From contig NZ_CANMUA010000004.1 of NCBI RefSeq assembly GCF_947500995.1, forward strand, positions 248,001 through 312,000: a stretch of DNA of 64,000 nt, in the 5' to 3' direction. The notes under the pieces are model-generated. The model was given only the letters and a program-made list of their open reading frames with translations. It was not told where the DNA came from and made no database searches. The position numbers were made by a program, and so were the translations under genes. The stretch comes from an uncultured Serinicoccus sp. GTDB lineage: Bacteria; Actinomycetota; Actinomycetes; Actinomycetales; Dermatophilaceae. This document shows positions 44,759 through 55,256 of this stretch, in pieces. Position 1 is the first letter of the stretch; each line of letters begins with the position of its first letter.

Positions 44759-45910
44759 TCACCCCCCGAACGGGAGCGTGCCGGCGTCGGGGTCCTCACC
44801 GCCGAAGCGGCCCGGCGCGCCGTGCCCCGGCACCGGCCCTCCCGCCTCCGGCGGCGCGGTGAGGCCGAGGTGCTGCCACGCGGCGGGGCTGGCGGCGCGG
44901 CCGCGGGGGGTGCGGACCATGAAGCCCTCGCGGACGAGGTAGGGCTCGGCGACGGTCTCCACGGTGTCGGGCTCCTCCCCCACGGCCACCGCGAGCGTCG
45001 ACAACCCCACCGGGCCGCCGCGGAAGCGGGTGCACAGCGCCTCCAGCACCGCCCGGTCGAGCCGGTCCAGCCCCAGCTCGTCGACGTCGAAGAGCGCCAG
45101 CGCCTCGTGGGCGGCCGCCTCGTCCACGACGTGCTGCCCGTGGACCTGCGCCCAGTCACGCACCCGGCGCAGCAGCCGGTTGGCGATGCGGGGGGTGCCC
45201 CGCGACCGGGAGGCGATCTGGGTGATGCCCGGCTCGTCGGCCTCGATCTCCAGCAGCGCGGCGTTGCGGTGCAGGATCGTCACGAGGTCCTCGGTGGCGT
45301 AGTAGTCGAGGTGCCCGGTGAAGCCGAAGCGGTCGCGCAGCGGTGCGGGCAGCAGCCCCGCGCGGGTCGTGGCCCCGACGACGGTGAACGGCGGCAGCTC
45401 CAGCGGGATGGCGGTGGCGCCCGGGCCCTTCCCGACGATGACGTCGACCCGGAAGTCCTCCATCGCGAGGTAGAGCATCTCCTCGGCCGGCCGGGACATG
45501 CGGTGGATCTCGTCGAGGAAGAGCACCTCGCCCTCCACCAGCGAGGACAGCACGGCGGCCAGGTCGCCGGCGTGCTGGATGGCGGGACCGCTGGTGATGC
45601 GGATGGGCTGCTCCAGCTCACCGGCGATGATCATCGCCAGCGTGGTCTTGCCCAGCCCGGGCGGGCCGGAGAGCAGGACGTGGTCGGGCGGGCTGCCCCG
45701 CCGCCGGGCCGCCTCGAGGACGAGACCGAGCTGGTCGCGCACCCGCCGCTGGCCGGGGAACTCGGCGAGTCGTCGCGGGCGCAGGGCCGCCTCGATGCGG
45801 CGTTCCTCGTCGGTGCCGGAGGGGTCGACGACACGACCGCCGTCGGGGTATGCCTCCGGCACGTCGACCTCGTAGGACCCGTCGGTCGTGCCCTCCTCGG
45901 CGGCGGTCAC
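44759..45910 (-). CDS. ruvB: Holliday junction branch-migration ATPase RuvB
   Basis: A 383-residue AAA+ motor that drives branch migration with RuvA. Seen: [19 protein letters not shown], Walker [16 protein letters not shown], Walker [12 protein letters not shown], sensor 1 [18 protein letters not shown] and the arginine-finger region, then a winged helix ([12 protein letters not shown]). Unusual extra residues extend both ends. The GTG start at 45910 overlaps the ruvA stop (GTGA). Confidence 0.95.
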   Translation of the reverse strand: MTAAEEGTTDGSYEVDVPEAYPDGGRVVDPSGTDEERRIEAALRPRRLAEFPGQRRVRDQLGLVLEAARRRGSPPDHVLLSGPPGLGKTTLAMIIAGELEQPIRITSGPAIQHAGDLAAVLSSLVEGEVLFLDEIHRMSRPAEEMLYLAMEDFRVDVIVGKGPGATAIPLELPPFTVVGATTRAGLLPAPLRDRFGFTGHLDYYATEDLVTILHRNAALLEIEADEPGITQIASRSRGTPRIANRLLRRVRDWAQVHGQHVVDEAAAHEALALFDVDELGLDRLDRAVLEALCTRFRGGPVGLSTLAVAVGEEPDTVETVAEPYLVREGFMVRTPRGRAASPAAWQHLGLTAPPEAGGPVPGHGAPGRFGGEDPDAGTLPFGG

Positions 45911-46524
45911 CGGCCGAGCTCCCGCAGGGTCGCGCGCAGCAGGGCGGCCACGTCGGTGGGCGCGTCGTCACCCTTCGTCACGGCGGTGAGGGCACCGTCC
46001 GCCTGCCGGGCGGTCCACCCCAGCCCCTGCAGGGCCTCCCGCACCTGGGCGTGCACCGCGTCCTCGCCGGCCCCACCGCCCGGTGCCGCGCCCGCCCCGG
46101 CGGCCAGCCCGGGCTCGACGCCCGTCGCCAGGATCTTGTCCTTGAGCTCCAGGACCAGCCGCTCGGCCGACTTGCGGCCGATGCCCGGCACCTTGGTGAG
46201 GGCCACGAGGTCCCCCTGGGCCAGCGCGGCCCGGACGTCCCCGGGCGAGTGCACGGAGAGCATGGCCAGCGCCAGCCGGGGACCGACGCCGCTCACCGTC
46301 TGCACCTGCTCGAAGAGGGCCTTGGCGTCGGCACCGGCGAAGCCGTAGAGCGTGAGCGACTCTTCCCGGACCACGAGGGTGGTCTCCAGGGTCAGCTCCT
46401 GCCCGGTCCGGCAGCCCGCGGCGGTCTCCGGGGTCGTGTGCACGAGCAGGCCGACCCCCCCGACCTCGACGACGAGGTGGTCGAGGCCGACGTGGCGGAC
46501 GGGTCCGCGGACCGAGGCGATCAC
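45907..46524 (-). CDS. ruvA: Holliday junction-binding protein RuvA
   Basis: A 205-residue junction-binding subunit. Seen: OB-fold start [24 protein letters not shown], helix-hairpin-helix pairs [16 protein letters not shown] and [19 protein letters not shown], a Gly/Ala linker and the RuvB-contact domain ([16 protein letters not shown]). The GTG 46524 overlaps the ruvC stop and its stop overlaps ruvB, so ruvC-ruvA-ruvB is one coupled operon. Confidence 0.95.
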   Translation of the reverse strand: MIASVRGPVRHVGLDHLVVEVGGVGLLVHTTPETAAGCRTGQELTLETTLVVREESLTLYGFAGADAKALFEQVQTVSGVGPRLALAMLSVHSPGDVRAALAQGDLVALTKVPGIGRKSAERLVLELKDKILATGVEPGLAAGAGAAPGGGAGEDAVHAQVREALQGLGWTARQADGALTAVTKGDDAPTDVAALLRATLRELGR

Positions 46525-47189
46525 CGGGGGTTCCTCCTGCTGACGGTGGTGGCACGACCGCCCGCGCGCGCCGAGGCGCGGGCGCTGGCCGAGCGGGCGG
46601 CGGTGCGGTGCTCGACGTGCAGCTGGGCGAGCCGGTTGGGAGCCGCCCGGGAGGCCTGCTCCTCGGCGTCCTGGAGGCGGTTGCGGTCCCCGGCGGCGCC
46701 CTCGGCCCGGGCATGTGCCGCCCCCCGCCACAGGTGGCAGATCGCCAGCGCCAGCGCGTCGGCGGCGTCGGCGGGCCGGGGGGCCTGCTCGAGGGTGAGG
46801 ATGCGCGTCACCATGTGGGTGACCTGGGCCTTGTCCGCGCGACCGTTGCCGGTGACGGCGGCCTTGACCTCCGAGGGCGTGTGCAGCACCAGGGGCAGAC
46901 CGAGCCGGGCCGCGGCCAGCATCGGCACGGCCGACGCCTGCGCCACGCCCATGATGCTGCTGTTGCGGGTGCTGGCGAAGACCCGCTCCACCGCCACCGC
47001 GTCGGGACGCGTGCGCGCCAGCCACTCGTCGATCTCGGTCTGCAGGGTGAGCAGGCGCTCGGCCGGCTCGTCCCCCGGCGGGGTCCGGACCACGCCCACC
47101 TCCACGAGCCGCAGCGAGCGTCCCGGGAGCCCCTCGACGACCCCGAGACCGCAGCGGGTGAGGCCGGGGTCGACGCCGAGCACGCGCAT
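46521..47189 (-). CDS. ruvC: Holliday junction endonuclease RuvC
   Basis: A 222-residue resolvase. Catalytic acids are in order: [16 protein letters not shown] (first Asp), [20 protein letters not shown] (Glu) and [12 protein letters not shown] (two Asp near the end of the core). The last 50 residues, rich in Ala and Arg, extend beyond the usual 165-180. ATG 47189 follows GGGAG by five bases. It is the first gene of ruvCAB. Confidence 0.95.
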   Translation of the reverse strand: MRVLGVDPGLTRCGLGVVEGLPGRSLRLVEVGVVRTPPGDEPAERLLTLQTEIDEWLARTRPDAVAVERVFASTRNSSIMGVAQASAVPMLAAARLGLPLVLHTPSEVKAAVTGNGRADKAQVTHMVTRILTLEQAPRPADAADALALAICHLWRGAAHARAEGAAGDRNRLQDAEEQASRAAPNRLAQLHVEHRTAARSASARASARAGGRATTVSRRNPR

Positions 47190-47286
47190 ACCGCTCCCGT
47201 TCGCTGGTGTGGACAGATGTTCGGACACCACGCTACAAGTCCGGGGCGACCGAGCCCGCGCACGACACACCCACCGGAGGGAGGGG

Positions 47287-48057
47287 TCAGTCCTCGGCGT
47301 CGAGCTCGGCGAGGACCTCGTCGGGGATGTCGGCGTTGGAGTAGACGTTCTGGACGTCGTCGCAGTCCTCCAGGGCGTCGATGACCCGGATGACCTTCTT
47401 GGCGCCGTCGGCGTCCAGGGGCACCTGCATGCTGGGGACGAAGGTCACCTCGGCCGAGTCGTAGTCCATGCCGGCCTCCTGCAGCGCCGTCCGCACGGCC
47501 ACGACGTCGCCGGCCTCGGAGATGACCTCGAAGGACTCGCCCACGTCCTCGACCTCCTCGGCTCCCGACTCGAGCACGATCTCGAGCAGCGAGTCCTCGC
47601 TGGCCTCCCCGCTCTCCTGCTCCTTGGGCACGACGACCTGGCCCTTGCGCTCGAAGAGGTAGGCCACCGAGCCGCTGTCGGCCATCGACCCGCCGTTGCG
47701 GGTGAGGGCGGTGCGCACCTCCATCACCGCGCGGTTCTTGTTGTCGGTGAGGCACTCGATGTAGAGCGCGACGCCCCCCGGGGCATACCCCTCGTAGACC
47801 AGGGCCTCGTAGCTCGCGCCGCCAGCCTCCGCGCCCGAGCCGCGCTTGACGGCGCGGTCGATGTTGTCGTTGGGCACCGAGCTCTTCTTGGCCTTCTGGA
47901 TGGCGTCGTAGAGGGTCGGGTTGCCGGTCGGGTCTCCCCCGCCCATCCGGGCCGCGACCTCGATGTTCTTGATGAGCTTGGCGAAGAGGTTGGCCCGCTT
48001 GGCGTCGATCGCGGCCTTCTTGTGCTTGGTCGTCGCCCACTTGGAGTGGCCACTCAT
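47287..48057 (-). CDS. yebC: YebC/TACO1-family translation/transcription regulator
   Basis: A 256-residue YebC-family protein. Seen: [21 protein letters not shown] at residues 1-21 (slightly shorter in conserved core), [45 protein letters not shown], and [12 protein letters not shown]. Family members bind DNA or help ribosomes pass proline-rich stretches. It lies directly upstream of ruvC, the usual actinobacterial place, but pdxT/pdxS, normally just before it, are 3 kb away here. Confidence 0.94.
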   Translation of the reverse strand: MSGHSKWATTKHKKAAIDAKRANLFAKLIKNIEVAARMGGGDPTGNPTLYDAIQKAKKSSVPNDNIDRAVKRGSGAEAGGASYEALVYEGYAPGGVALYIECLTDNKNRAVMEVRTALTRNGGSMADSGSVAYLFERKGQVVVPKEQESGEASEDSLLEIVLESGAEEVEDVGESFEVISEAGDVVAVRTALQEAGMDYDSAEVTFVPSMQVPLDADGAKKVIRVIDALEDCDDVQNVYSNADIPDEVLAELDAED

Positions 48058-48230
48058 CGTTGCTCCTCGATCTGTCGACGTGCGGGTCGGGTATGCCGTG
48101 CCCGCCCCGGTGGGCGCGGCACCAGCTCCTCAGGTTACCTGCCGGGCGGGGCCGGGCCGACGGACCCGACCGACCCGGCGGGAGCGCCCGGCAGCCGGCG
48201 GGAGGCCGGTGACGGGATCACCCGCCACTC

Positions 48231-48260
48231 TTGCCCCAGGCACATCGCGTACCGCATAGT
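48231..48260 (+). promoter_or_regulatory. candidate promoter of the SpoIID/CWB2 gene
   Basis: TTGCCC at 48231-48236 and CATAGT at 48255-48260 are 18 bases apart, 60 bases before the GTG at 48320. This is close to the vegetative consensus in an AT-poor region. The call is inferred from sequence only. Confidence 0.4.
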
Positions 48261-48319
48261 AATGAACGCCGGAGCAACGTCCCTGCTCAGGCACCCCTCC
48301 CATCCCTCCTGGAGTCATC

Positions 48320-50650
48320 GTGCGACGACCGTCCCTCGTCGGCCTCACCCTCGCTCTCGTCCTCTCCCTCACCGGTGCGCCGGCCACGGCCGCCCCGGAG
48401 GAGCAGGACGCGGCGCGGGACGCCCTCCCCTACGCCCAGCAGGCCGAGTCGGCCGAGCCCGTGCAGACCCCCGAGGAGCTCGGGGAGACCACGGTGGTCA
48501 CGGACAGCTCGGTGCTTCCGGCCCCCGTGCCCGGCTCGGAGGTCTACCCGGTGCCGGCCGACGGCAGCTACGACATCACCGGCGGCGGCTTCGGGCACCG
48601 GATCGGCATGTCCCAGTGGGGGGCGCACGGCGCCGGCCTGCAGGGCCTGTCGCACGAGCGGATCCTCTCCTTCTACTACCCCGGCACCCGCCTGGAGACC
48701 TGGGCGCCCTCGGACATCTCCGTGGGCATCACCATCGACCACGACGGGGTGACCCAGGTGGCGCACCGCAGCGGGCTGCGGGTCGGCGCGGCGGCGGGCG
48801 GCACGACCTACGCCCTGCCCTCCGGGCGCAGCCAGTGGCGGGTCCGCGCCACCGGCGGCTCGGCGACGTCCTGCGTCCTGCAGGGGTATGACGGTTCCTC
48901 CTGGTCGGCCTGGTGGCCCTCGGGCATGTCCCGCCGCTGCCCGGTGACCTTCAGCTCCCCCTCCGAGAAGACGGTCGACCTCGTCCTGCCGGACGGCTCC
49001 CGGCGCATCTACCGCGGCGCCGTCACGGCCACCCACCGGGGCAGCACCGCCCTGGCCACCGTCAACCACCTGCCCCTGGAGCACTACCTGCGCTCGGTGG
49101 TCGCCGCCGAGATGGGCCCGTCCTTCCACCCCGAGGCGCTGCAGGCCCAGTCGGTCGCCGCCCGGACCTACGCCGAGCGCAGCGCCAGCACCAGCTACTA
49201 CGACATCTGCGACACCACCGCGTGCCAGGCATACCGGGGCCGGGGGGTGCGCCGCGGCGACGGCAGCATCAGCTCCTACGAGTACTCCGCCAACACCAGC
49301 GCCGTGGACGCCACGGCCGGGCAGGTGCTCACCTTCGCCTTCCCCAACGGGCGGCGGCTGGCGACGACGATGTACTCCGCCTCCACGGGCGGTCAGACGA
49401 TCGCCTCGGGCAACGGCCACGACTACCTCACCGCCCAGCGCGACCCCTACGACGCGGTGGCGGCCAACCCGCGGCACCGCTGGAGCGCTTCGCTGCCCCG
49501 CACCGCGCTGCAGCAGCGCTACGGCATCCACCGGGTGGAGCGCATCCAGGTGCTCACCCGCGACGGGGTGGGCGCGTGGGGCGGCCGGGTCCTCACCGCC
49601 CGGGTCGAGGGCTTCACGTCCGGCGGGCAGTACACCTGGGCGCACGCCACGGGCACCGGCCTCATGCTCGCCCGCTACTGGCCGACGTGGTCCGACGGCC
49701 TGTCCTCGGACTACTTCACCTTCGCCTCGCCCGCCCCGGCACCGACCGGGCCGGTCCGGCTCGGGGGCACCGACCGCTACGGCACCGCCGCGACCGTGGC
49801 CGAGCAGTGGTCGCCGGGCCTCGAGGTCGTCTACGTCGTGTCCGGCCAGGACTACCCCGACGCCCTGGCCGCCTCGGCCCGGGCCGGGGTCTACGACGCC
49901 CCGATCCTGCTGAGCCGGGCGGACGACCTGCCCGGCGCCACGCGGCGCGCCCTCACCCGGCTGCGCCCGGACCGGCTCGTCGTGCTCGGGGGCACCGAGG
50001 CGGTGAGCGGCACGGTCCTCACCCAGCTGCGCTCCTACGCCCGCACCGGCCGGGTGGACCGCGTGGCCGGCACCGACCGCTACGCCACCGCGGCCGCGCT
50101 CTCGGACTACTACCCCTCCCGCGTCGACCGGGTGCTGCTCGCCAGCGGGCAGGCCTTCCCCGACGCGCTGGCCGGGGCCGCGGTCGCGAACGGCCAGCAG
50201 GTCCCGCTGCTCCTGACCCGGGCGGACGAGCTGCACCCCAGCACCCGCCGCGCCCTGGAACGGCTGCGCCCCCGCGAGGTGGTCGTCCTGGGCGGCGACG
50301 GCGCGGTCTCGGCGTCGGTCATGCGCGAGGCTGGCCGGTACGCCTCGGCCGGTGCCCAGCGCTGGGCCGGGACGGACCGCTACCGCACGGCTGCCAAGAT
50401 CGCGGCGACCTTCCCCCGGAGCACCGACCCCTCCTTCGTCGCGCTCGGCACCGACTTCCCGGACGCCCTCGTCGCGGCCGCTCTGGCAGGGCGGCACGAC
50501 GCCCCGCTCGTGCTGACCCGCGGCGACCGGGTGGTGCGCGGCGCCGACCTGGCGCTCACCCACCTGCGGCCGGGCTCGATGGCCGTCCTCGGCGGCGACT
50601 CGGGGATCACCGACACCACGATGACCGCCCTGGGGCGCTACCTGCGCTGA
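48320..50650 (+). CDS. secreted SpoIID/LytB-domain protein with three cell-wall-binding repeats
   Basis: A 776-residue exported protein. A signal peptide covers residues 1-25 (VGLTLALVLSLTGAPATAA). A SpoIID-like domain follows (about 80-460), with the start ITGGGFGHRIGMSQWGAHGAGLQGLSHERILSFYYPG-type block, LPLEHYLRSVVAAEMGPSFHPEALQAQSVAARTYA-type block and TAGQVL. SpoIID relatives are lytic transglycosylases; the usual catalytic Glu is in VAAEMG. The carboxy end carries three CWB2 repeats, each opening RxxGTDRYxTA and containing VVLGG, which anchor proteins to wall polymers. The start is GTG 48320, five bases after GGAG. Its role is probably cell-wall turnover. Confidence 0.9.
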   Translation: MRRPSLVGLTLALVLSLTGAPATAAPEEQDAARDALPYAQQAESAEPVQTPEELGETTVVTDSSVLPAPVPGSEVYPVPADGSYDITGGGFGHRIGMSQWGAHGAGLQGLSHERILSFYYPGTRLETWAPSDISVGITIDHDGVTQVAHRSGLRVGAAAGGTTYALPSGRSQWRVRATGGSATSCVLQGYDGSSWSAWWPSGMSRRCPVTFSSPSEKTVDLVLPDGSRRIYRGAVTATHRGSTALATVNHLPLEHYLRSVVAAEMGPSFHPEALQAQSVAARTYAERSASTSYYDICDTTACQAYRGRGVRRGDGSISSYEYSANTSAVDATAGQVLTFAFPNGRRLATTMYSASTGGQTIASGNGHDYLTAQRDPYDAVAANPRHRWSASLPRTALQQRYGIHRVERIQVLTRDGVGAWGGRVLTARVEGFTSGGQYTWAHATGTGLMLARYWPTWSDGLSSDYFTFASPAPAPTGPVRLGGTDRYGTAATVAEQWSPGLEVVYVVSGQDYPDALAASARAGVYDAPILLSRADDLPGATRRALTRLRPDRLVVLGGTEAVSGTVLTQLRSYARTGRVDRVAGTDRYATAAALSDYYPSRVDRVLLASGQAFPDALAGAAVANGQQVPLLLTRADELHPSTRRALERLRPREVVVLGGDGAVSASVMREAGRYASAGAQRWAGTDRYRTAAKIAATFPRSTDPSFVALGTDFPDALVAAALAGRHDAPLVLTRGDRVVRGADLALTHLRPGSMAVLGGDSGITDTTMTALGRYLR

Positions 50651-50700
50651 CGTCGCCGGCCGGCGCCACGGCATACCCTCGGCACCACGCCTAGGCTCGG

Positions 50701-51237
50701 GTGGTGCCCTCCTCCCCCGACGGCGTCCTGCTCCGCCCGCGAGCGGACGAGGACGTCCCCGAGCTCGCCCGGCTGCTCCTCGCCCAGCAGCCGACGACCG
50801 GCTACCCCATGCGCAACCCGCTGCCGGTGCCGGGCGAGCAGTTCGTCGCCCGTCCCCGCGACCTGGCGGCCTGGGTGGTGGAGGTCGACGGGGTGCTCGC
50901 CGGGCACGTCGCGGTCGACCGGGTCGAGGACGGTGAGATCGGCCGGGCCTTCGCCGCCGCCACGGGTATGCCGCTCGCCCGCCTCGGGTCGGTCTCCACG
51001 CTCTTCGTCGGGCCGGGTCGGGCGGGGCTCGGCCTGGGCGGCCGGCTGCTCGGGACCGCCGTGGGCTGGGCCCGGCTGCACGGGTTGCTGCCGGTGCTCG
51101 ACGTCTTCCCCGGCCACGCGGCCGCGCGGGCGCTCTACCTGCGCCGGGGCTGGCGGGACGTCGCCACGCTGCGGCCGGGCTGGGTGCCCGACCACGCGGA
51201 CGACCTGGTCCTCATGGTCCTCCCGGACTCAGCCTGA
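50701..51237 (+). CDS. GNAT-family acetyltransferase
   Basis: A 178-residue protein with the GNAT fold. The acetyl-CoA loop is visible as [23 protein letters not shown] (pattern R/Q-x-x-G-x-G/A) preceded by the strand LGSVSTLFV, and the last core motif is [19 protein letters not shown]. The substrate is unknown. TAGGCT at 50692-50697 lies six bases before GTG 50704, so a leaderless start there is as likely as 50701. Its 3' end overlaps pdxT by nine bases (convergent). Confidence 0.82.
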   Translation: MVPSSPDGVLLRPRADEDVPELARLLLAQQPTTGYPMRNPLPVPGEQFVARPRDLAAWVVEVDGVLAGHVAVDRVEDGEIGRAFAAATGMPLARLGSVSTLFVGPGRAGLGLGGRLLGTAVGWARLHGLLPVLDVFPGHAAARALYLRRGWRDVATLRPGWVPDHADDLVLMVLPDSA

Positions 51238-51888
51238 GCAGAGCTGCACGAAGAGCGCGTGCACCCGGTGGTCGCCGGTGACCTCGGGGTGGAAGCTCGT
51301 GGCCAGCAGGTGGCCCTGCCGGACGGCGACGGGGTGGCCCTCCACCGCGGCGAGGACCTCGACCGTCTCGCCGAGCCGCTCCACCCACGGCGCGCGGATG
51401 AACACGGCGGGGAACGGCCGGTCGGGGTCGGGCAGCCCGGCAATCTGTAGGTCGGTCTCGAAGCTGTCGACCTGGCGCCCGAAGGCGTTGCGCCGCACGG
51501 TCATGTCGATGCCGCCGAAGGTCTGCTGCTCGGGGTGCCCGTCGAGGATCTCGTCGGCGAGCTGGATCATCCCGGCGCACGAGCCGTAGACCGGCAGCCC
51601 CTTGGCGACGAGGCGCCGGATGGGCTCGTGCAGCCCGAAGATGCGGCACAGCCGGTCGATGGTCGTGGACTCCCCGCCAGGGATGACGAGGCCGTCCAGG
51701 CCCGCCAGCTCGCGCGGGCGGCGGACCAGCCGGGGGTCGGCCCCGCAGGCGTCCAGCGCGGCGACGTGCTCGCGCACGTCCCCCTGGACCGCGAGGACGC
51801 CGACGACGGGGCGCCGGGTGCTGGTCTGCTCGCCGCTGGTCCGCTGGCCGGGCGCTCCGCCCGCCTGCTCCTGGCCGGCCTCGCTCAC
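51229..51888 (-). CDS. pdxT: pyridoxal 5'-phosphate synthase, glutaminase subunit
   Basis: A 219-residue glutaminase that supplies ammonia to PdxS for pyridoxal phosphate synthesis. Seen: [43 protein letters not shown] with the catalytic Cys, VFIRAPWVE and [13 protein letters not shown] with the His-Glu dyad. An unconserved leader of about 25 residues precedes the domain. The GTG 51888 overlaps the pdxS stop (GTGA). Confidence 0.94.
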   Translation of the reverse strand: MSEAGQEQAGGAPGQRTSGEQTSTRRPVVGVLAVQGDVREHVAALDACGADPRLVRRPRELAGLDGLVIPGGESTTIDRLCRIFGLHEPIRRLVAKGLPVYGSCAGMIQLADEILDGHPEQQTFGGIDMTVRRNAFGRQVDSFETDLQIAGLPDPDRPFPAVFIRAPWVERLGETVEVLAAVEGHPVAVRQGHLLATSFHPEVTGDHRVHALFVQLCSG

Positions 51889-52784
51889 CAGCCGCGCTCG
51901 GCGAGCCGGTGCGGCTGCGGGATGTCGTCGACGTTGATGCCGACCATGGCCTCACCGAGGCCGCGGGAGACCTCGGCGAGGGTGTCGGGGTCGTCGTGGA
52001 AGGTGGTGGCCTTGACGATGGCCGCGGCCCGCTGCGCGGGGTTGCCCGCCTTGAAGATGCCCGAGCCGACGAAGACGCCCTCGGCCCCCAGCTGCATCAT
52101 CATCGCGGCGTCGGCCGGGGTGGCGATGCCGCCCGCGGTGAAGAGCACCACCGGCAGCTTCCCGGCCCGCGCGACCTCCTTGACGAGCTCGTAGGGCGCC
52201 TGGAGCTCCTTGGCCGCGACGTAGAGCTCGTCGTCGGCCAGCGAGGACAACCGGTTGATCTCGCCGCGGATCGAGCGCATGTGGGTCGTGGCGTTGGAGA
52301 CGTCGCCGGTGCCGGCCTCGCCCTTGGAGCGGATCATCGCCGCACCCTCGGTGATCCGGCGGAGGGCCTCTCCGAGGTTGGTCGCGCCGCAGACGAAGGG
52401 CACGGTGAAGGCCCACTTGTCGATGTGGTGGGCGTAGTCCGCCGGGGTGAGCACCTCGGACTCGTCGACGTAGTCGACCCCGAGGCTCTGCAGCACCTGC
52501 GCCTCGACGAAGTGGCCGATCCGGGCCTTGGCCATGACCGGGATCGAGACGGCCTCGATGATGCCGTCGATCATGTCGGGGTCGCTCATCCGGGAGACCC
52601 CGCCCTGCGCCCGGATGTCGGCCGGCACCCGCTCCAGCGCCATGACGGCGACGGCTCCCGCGTCCTCGGCGATCTTGGCCTGCTCGGGGGTAACGACGTC
52701 CATGATGACGCCGCCCTTGAGCATGTCGGCCATGCCGCGCTTGACGCGGGTGGTGCCGGTGGTGGGCTGGGTGGGCTCGGACAT
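51885..52784 (-). CDS. pdxS: pyridoxal 5'-phosphate synthase, synthase subunit
   Basis: A 299-residue TIM barrel that builds pyridoxal phosphate from ribose 5-phosphate, glyceraldehyde 3-phosphate and PdxT-derived ammonia. Seen: [35 protein letters not shown]-type start, [16 protein letters not shown] with the first active Lys, [27 protein letters not shown] and [15 protein letters not shown]. This is the most conserved protein of the pathway. It is coupled to pdxT. Confidence 0.95.
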   Translation of the reverse strand: MSEPTQPTTGTTRVKRGMADMLKGGVIMDVVTPEQAKIAEDAGAVAVMALERVPADIRAQGGVSRMSDPDMIDGIIEAVSIPVMAKARIGHFVEAQVLQSLGVDYVDESEVLTPADYAHHIDKWAFTVPFVCGATNLGEALRRITEGAAMIRSKGEAGTGDVSNATTHMRSIRGEINRLSSLADDELYVAAKELQAPYELVKEVARAGKLPVVLFTAGGIATPADAAMMMQLGAEGVFVGSGIFKAGNPAQRAAAIVKATTFHDDPDTLAEVSRGLGEAMVGINVDDIPQPHRLAERGW

Positions 52785-52902
52785 GCCTGGGGGGCCTCTC
52801 GTGCTCGGTCGGGTGGGTGGATGCGGAGTGCGGTGCAGTGGCGTCGGCGTGCGGTGCGGTGGGGCGCCGCACCCGCCTAGTCTACGGACCGCCGGCGGGC
52901 GC

Positions 52903-53451
52903 TCAGGCCGGCCAGGCGGCGGCGAGCTGCTCCCGGACGTCGGCGAGGAGCTGCGGCAGCGCCTTGGTCTGCCCGACGATCGGCAGGAAGTTGGCGTCGC
53001 CCATCCAGCGCGGGACGACGTGCTGGTGCAGGTGGGCCGCGACGCCGGCCCCGGCGACCTCTCCCTGGTTCATCCCCAGGTTGAAGCCCGCCGGGTTGCT
53101 CGCCGCCTGGATCGCGCGCAGGGCCGCCTTGGTCAGCGCGGTGAACTCGGCCGTCTCCTCGTCGGTGAGGTCGAGGTAGAGCGGGACGTGCCGGTAGGGG
53201 CAGATCAGCAGGTGGCCGGGGTTGTAGGGGAAGAGGTTGAGGATGACGTAGCAGTGCTCCCCGCGGTGCACGACGAGGTCGTCCCCGCCCGCACCCGAGG
53301 TCGCCGCGCAGAACGGGCACCCGTCCCCCGCGTCGGCGCTCGGGCGCTCGCCGCGGACGTAGGCCATCCGGTGCGGCGTCCAGAGCCGCTCGAACCCGTC
53401 CTGCGACCCGGCGAAAGAGGTCGCGTCCTCCGGCTGCGGCTGGCCCGTCAT
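52903..53451 (-). CDS. HIT-family hydrolase/Ap4A phosphorylase-like protein
   Basis: A 182-residue histidine-triad protein. Seen: zinc pair [53 protein letters not shown] with the His-x-His-x-His catalytic triad region. The mycobacterial orthologue beside thrS (Rv2613c, from memory) is a diadenosine tetraphosphate phosphorylase, and the adjacency to thrS is kept here apart from three small genes. TAGACT lies seven bases before ATG 53451, suggesting a leaderless message. Confidence 0.9.
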   Translation of the reverse strand: MTGQPQPEDATSFAGSQDGFERLWTPHRMAYVRGERPSADAGDGCPFCAATSGAGGDDLVVHRGEHCYVILNLFPYNPGHLLICPYRHVPLYLDLTDEETAEFTALTKAALRAIQAASNPAGFNLGMNQGEVAGAGVAAHLHQHVVPRWMGDANFLPIVGQTKALPQLLADVREQLAAAWPA

Positions 53452-53532
53452 GGCACGCAGTCTAGGGCCGCTCTCATCGCGCCCTCACGTGCGTCCGCGA
53501 GGCTGGACCCGACCGTCGCCCGAGGAGGACGT

Positions 53533-54157
53533 ATGGCCCACGCCCGCACCGACCACGGGCCGCTCGTCCTCTTCGTGCTGGGCAAGCCGCCGTCGTCCTC
53601 GAGCATGTTCCCGGAGGTGTTCGCCCTGCTGGAGCACCGCGGGGTGCGGGTGGAGGTATGCCTGCCGCACGACGCGCAGGCACCCCCACCTCCCGAGCAG
53701 GTGTCCCTCGTGGTCCACCGGGGTCTGCGGCCGGCCGCCCTGGGGGTCGTCGAGGACCTGGTGGCCGCCGGCGTGCCCGCCGTCGACCCGGTGCCCGCCG
53801 TCCGGCTGCTGCGGCGGCACCAGCGGCTGGAGGAGCGACTGGCCCGCGCCGGGCTCCCGGTGCCACCCTCGCGCCCCCTGCCGACCTGGGCCGAGGTCCT
53901 ACGTCACCCAGTCGTTCGTCCCGAACGACGGCCTGGACCGCAAGCTTCCCGTCGTCGCGGACCGCGTTCCCGGCCTCCTCAAGCCGTCCCCGCTGACGAA
54001 CGGGCACGTGGGGACCGGCCGGCCCTTCGACGTGGTGCTCGGGCCGGACGGGCCGGTGCTCGTCGACGTCAACGCCTTCCCCGGCTACCGCGGGGTGCCC
54101 GGGGCTCCGCAGGCCCTGGCCGACCTCGTCGCTGACCGGGTGGGAACAAGCCGGTGA
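53533..54157 (+). pseudogene. ATP-grasp family gene, frameshifted and internally deleted
   Basis: Two reading frames together give pieces of one ATP-grasp protein. From ATG 53533 (after GAGGAGG) the frame reads LVLFVLGKPPSSSSMFPEV up to PTWAEVL near 53900. The other frame then continues YVTQSFVPNDGLDRKLPVVAD, LLKPSPL and VVLGPDGPVLVDVNAFPGYRGVPGA to the stop at 54157. Relatives (RimK-like or inositol-phosphate kinase-like) have about 60-80 more residues between these blocks, holding the ATP-binding lid. The gene has therefore lost central sequence and its frame and cannot make the full enzyme. Confidence 0.8.
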
Positions 54158-54660
54158 CCACTGCGAGTTGCCCCAGCATGGACGACACCCAGCCCCAGCA
54201 CGACCTGCGCGACGCCGCGATCGGTGACCCCACGGCATACCTGCCGGAGAAGAGCGAGTGGGTGGCCAGCCAGCTGCGCGACATCGACGCGGCGGGCGAC
54301 ACCGCGGCCGCCACCATCCAGGGCCGGCCGGTCATGGTCATCACCATGCGCGGCGCCCGCAGCGGCCTGCTGCGCCGCGTGCCGCTGATGCGCGTGGAGC
54401 ACGACGGGGCCTACCTCGCGGTGGCCAGCAAGGGCGGGGCGCCGGAGCACCCGGCGTGGTACCACAACCTCGCCAAGAACCCGGACGTCCTGGTCCAGGA
54501 CGGCACGAGCCAGCGGGCGCTGCGGGCGCGCGAGCTGGCGGACGGCCCCGAGCGGGACGCGTGGTGGGAGCGGGCCGTGGCGGCGTTCCCGAGCTACGCC
54601 GACTACCAGGAGAAGGCGGACCGGCTCATCCCGGTCTTCGTCCTCGAGCAGCTCTCCTAG
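54154..54660 (+). CDS. deazaflavin (F420)-dependent nitroreductase-family protein
   Basis: A 168-residue split-barrel protein of the Ddn-like family, which use coenzyme F420 to reduce quinones or nitro compounds. Seen: VMVITMRGARSGLLRRVPLMRVEHDGAYLAVASKGGAPEHPAWYHNL-type core with the RGARSG phosphate contact, NPDVLVQDG and AAFPSYADYQEKADRLIPVFVLE. GTG 54154 overlaps the stop of the broken ATP-grasp gene (GTGA); ATG 54178 would remove eight residues. The substrate is unknown. Confidence 0.86.
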   Translation: MTTASCPSMDDTQPQHDLRDAAIGDPTAYLPEKSEWVASQLRDIDAAGDTAAATIQGRPVMVITMRGARSGLLRRVPLMRVEHDGAYLAVASKGGAPEHPAWYHNLAKNPDVLVQDGTSQRALRARELADGPERDAWWERAVAAFPSYADYQEKADRLIPVFVLEQLS

Positions 54661-55145
54661 GGCTGCGTCGGCAGCGAGACCGAGCGCAGCTGCCGCACGC
54701 TCGCCCGCGCCGCGTCCAGGACCGGGGCGGGCAGCGTGACGTCGTCGGCGACCTCGACCCGGTCCGCGTCCCGCTGCCGGGCCCAGCCGACGACCTGGCG
54801 GACGAGCGCGAGGCACACCGCCTCCTCGCTCGCGCCGGTGGCCGGACCCAGGGCGGAGAGCACCAGCAGCCGCGGGGCGGCGCTGGGCAGGTGCGGCAGC
54901 ATGGTGCGGCGCACGAGCGCCATCCCCACGTGCTGGCCGTCGTGCTCGGCGACCCAGGCCGGCAGGTCCGCCGCACGCGGGTGCCAGGCGGTGGCGAAGG
55001 CGCGCACGTGCTGCGGCCGGTCGGGGTCGGGGTCGGTCCCGGCGCGCAGCAGGACCTGCTTGTGCAGCGCGCCCAGGAGCAGTGCCTCGTCGTCGTTGAC
55101 GACGCGCACCCGGACGGCGTCGGCCAGCTCGCCCAGCGTCGGCAT
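54657..55145 (-). CDS. GNAT-like acetyltransferase, uncertain
   Basis: A 162-residue protein with the general outline of a GNAT acetyltransferase: WVAEHDGQHVGMALVRR (central strands), RLLVLSALGPATGASEEAVCLALVRQVVGWARQRDADRVEV (strand and acetyl-CoA helix, with a degenerate pyrophosphate loop). The R-x-x-G-x-G signature is not intact, so the assignment is weak. ATG 55145 follows AGGAG. Its stop overlaps the convergent oxidoreductase stop by four bases. Confidence 0.6.
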   Translation of the reverse strand: MPTLGELADAVRVRVVNDDEALLLGALHKQVLLRAGTDPDPDRPQHVRAFATAWHPRAADLPAWVAEHDGQHVGMALVRRTMLPHLPSAAPRLLVLSALGPATGASEEAVCLALVRQVVGWARQRDADRVEVADDVTLPAPVLDAARASVRQLRSVSLPTQP

Positions 55146-55256
55146 ACCGCTCTCCTGATCCCTCGGGTATGCGTGATCCTAGCCATCCCTGACGGCGCAG
55201 GTCGGCGTCCGCCCCAGGTCAGGCGGGGTGGGGTCAGGAGAAGGGGCGCCGGGGGG

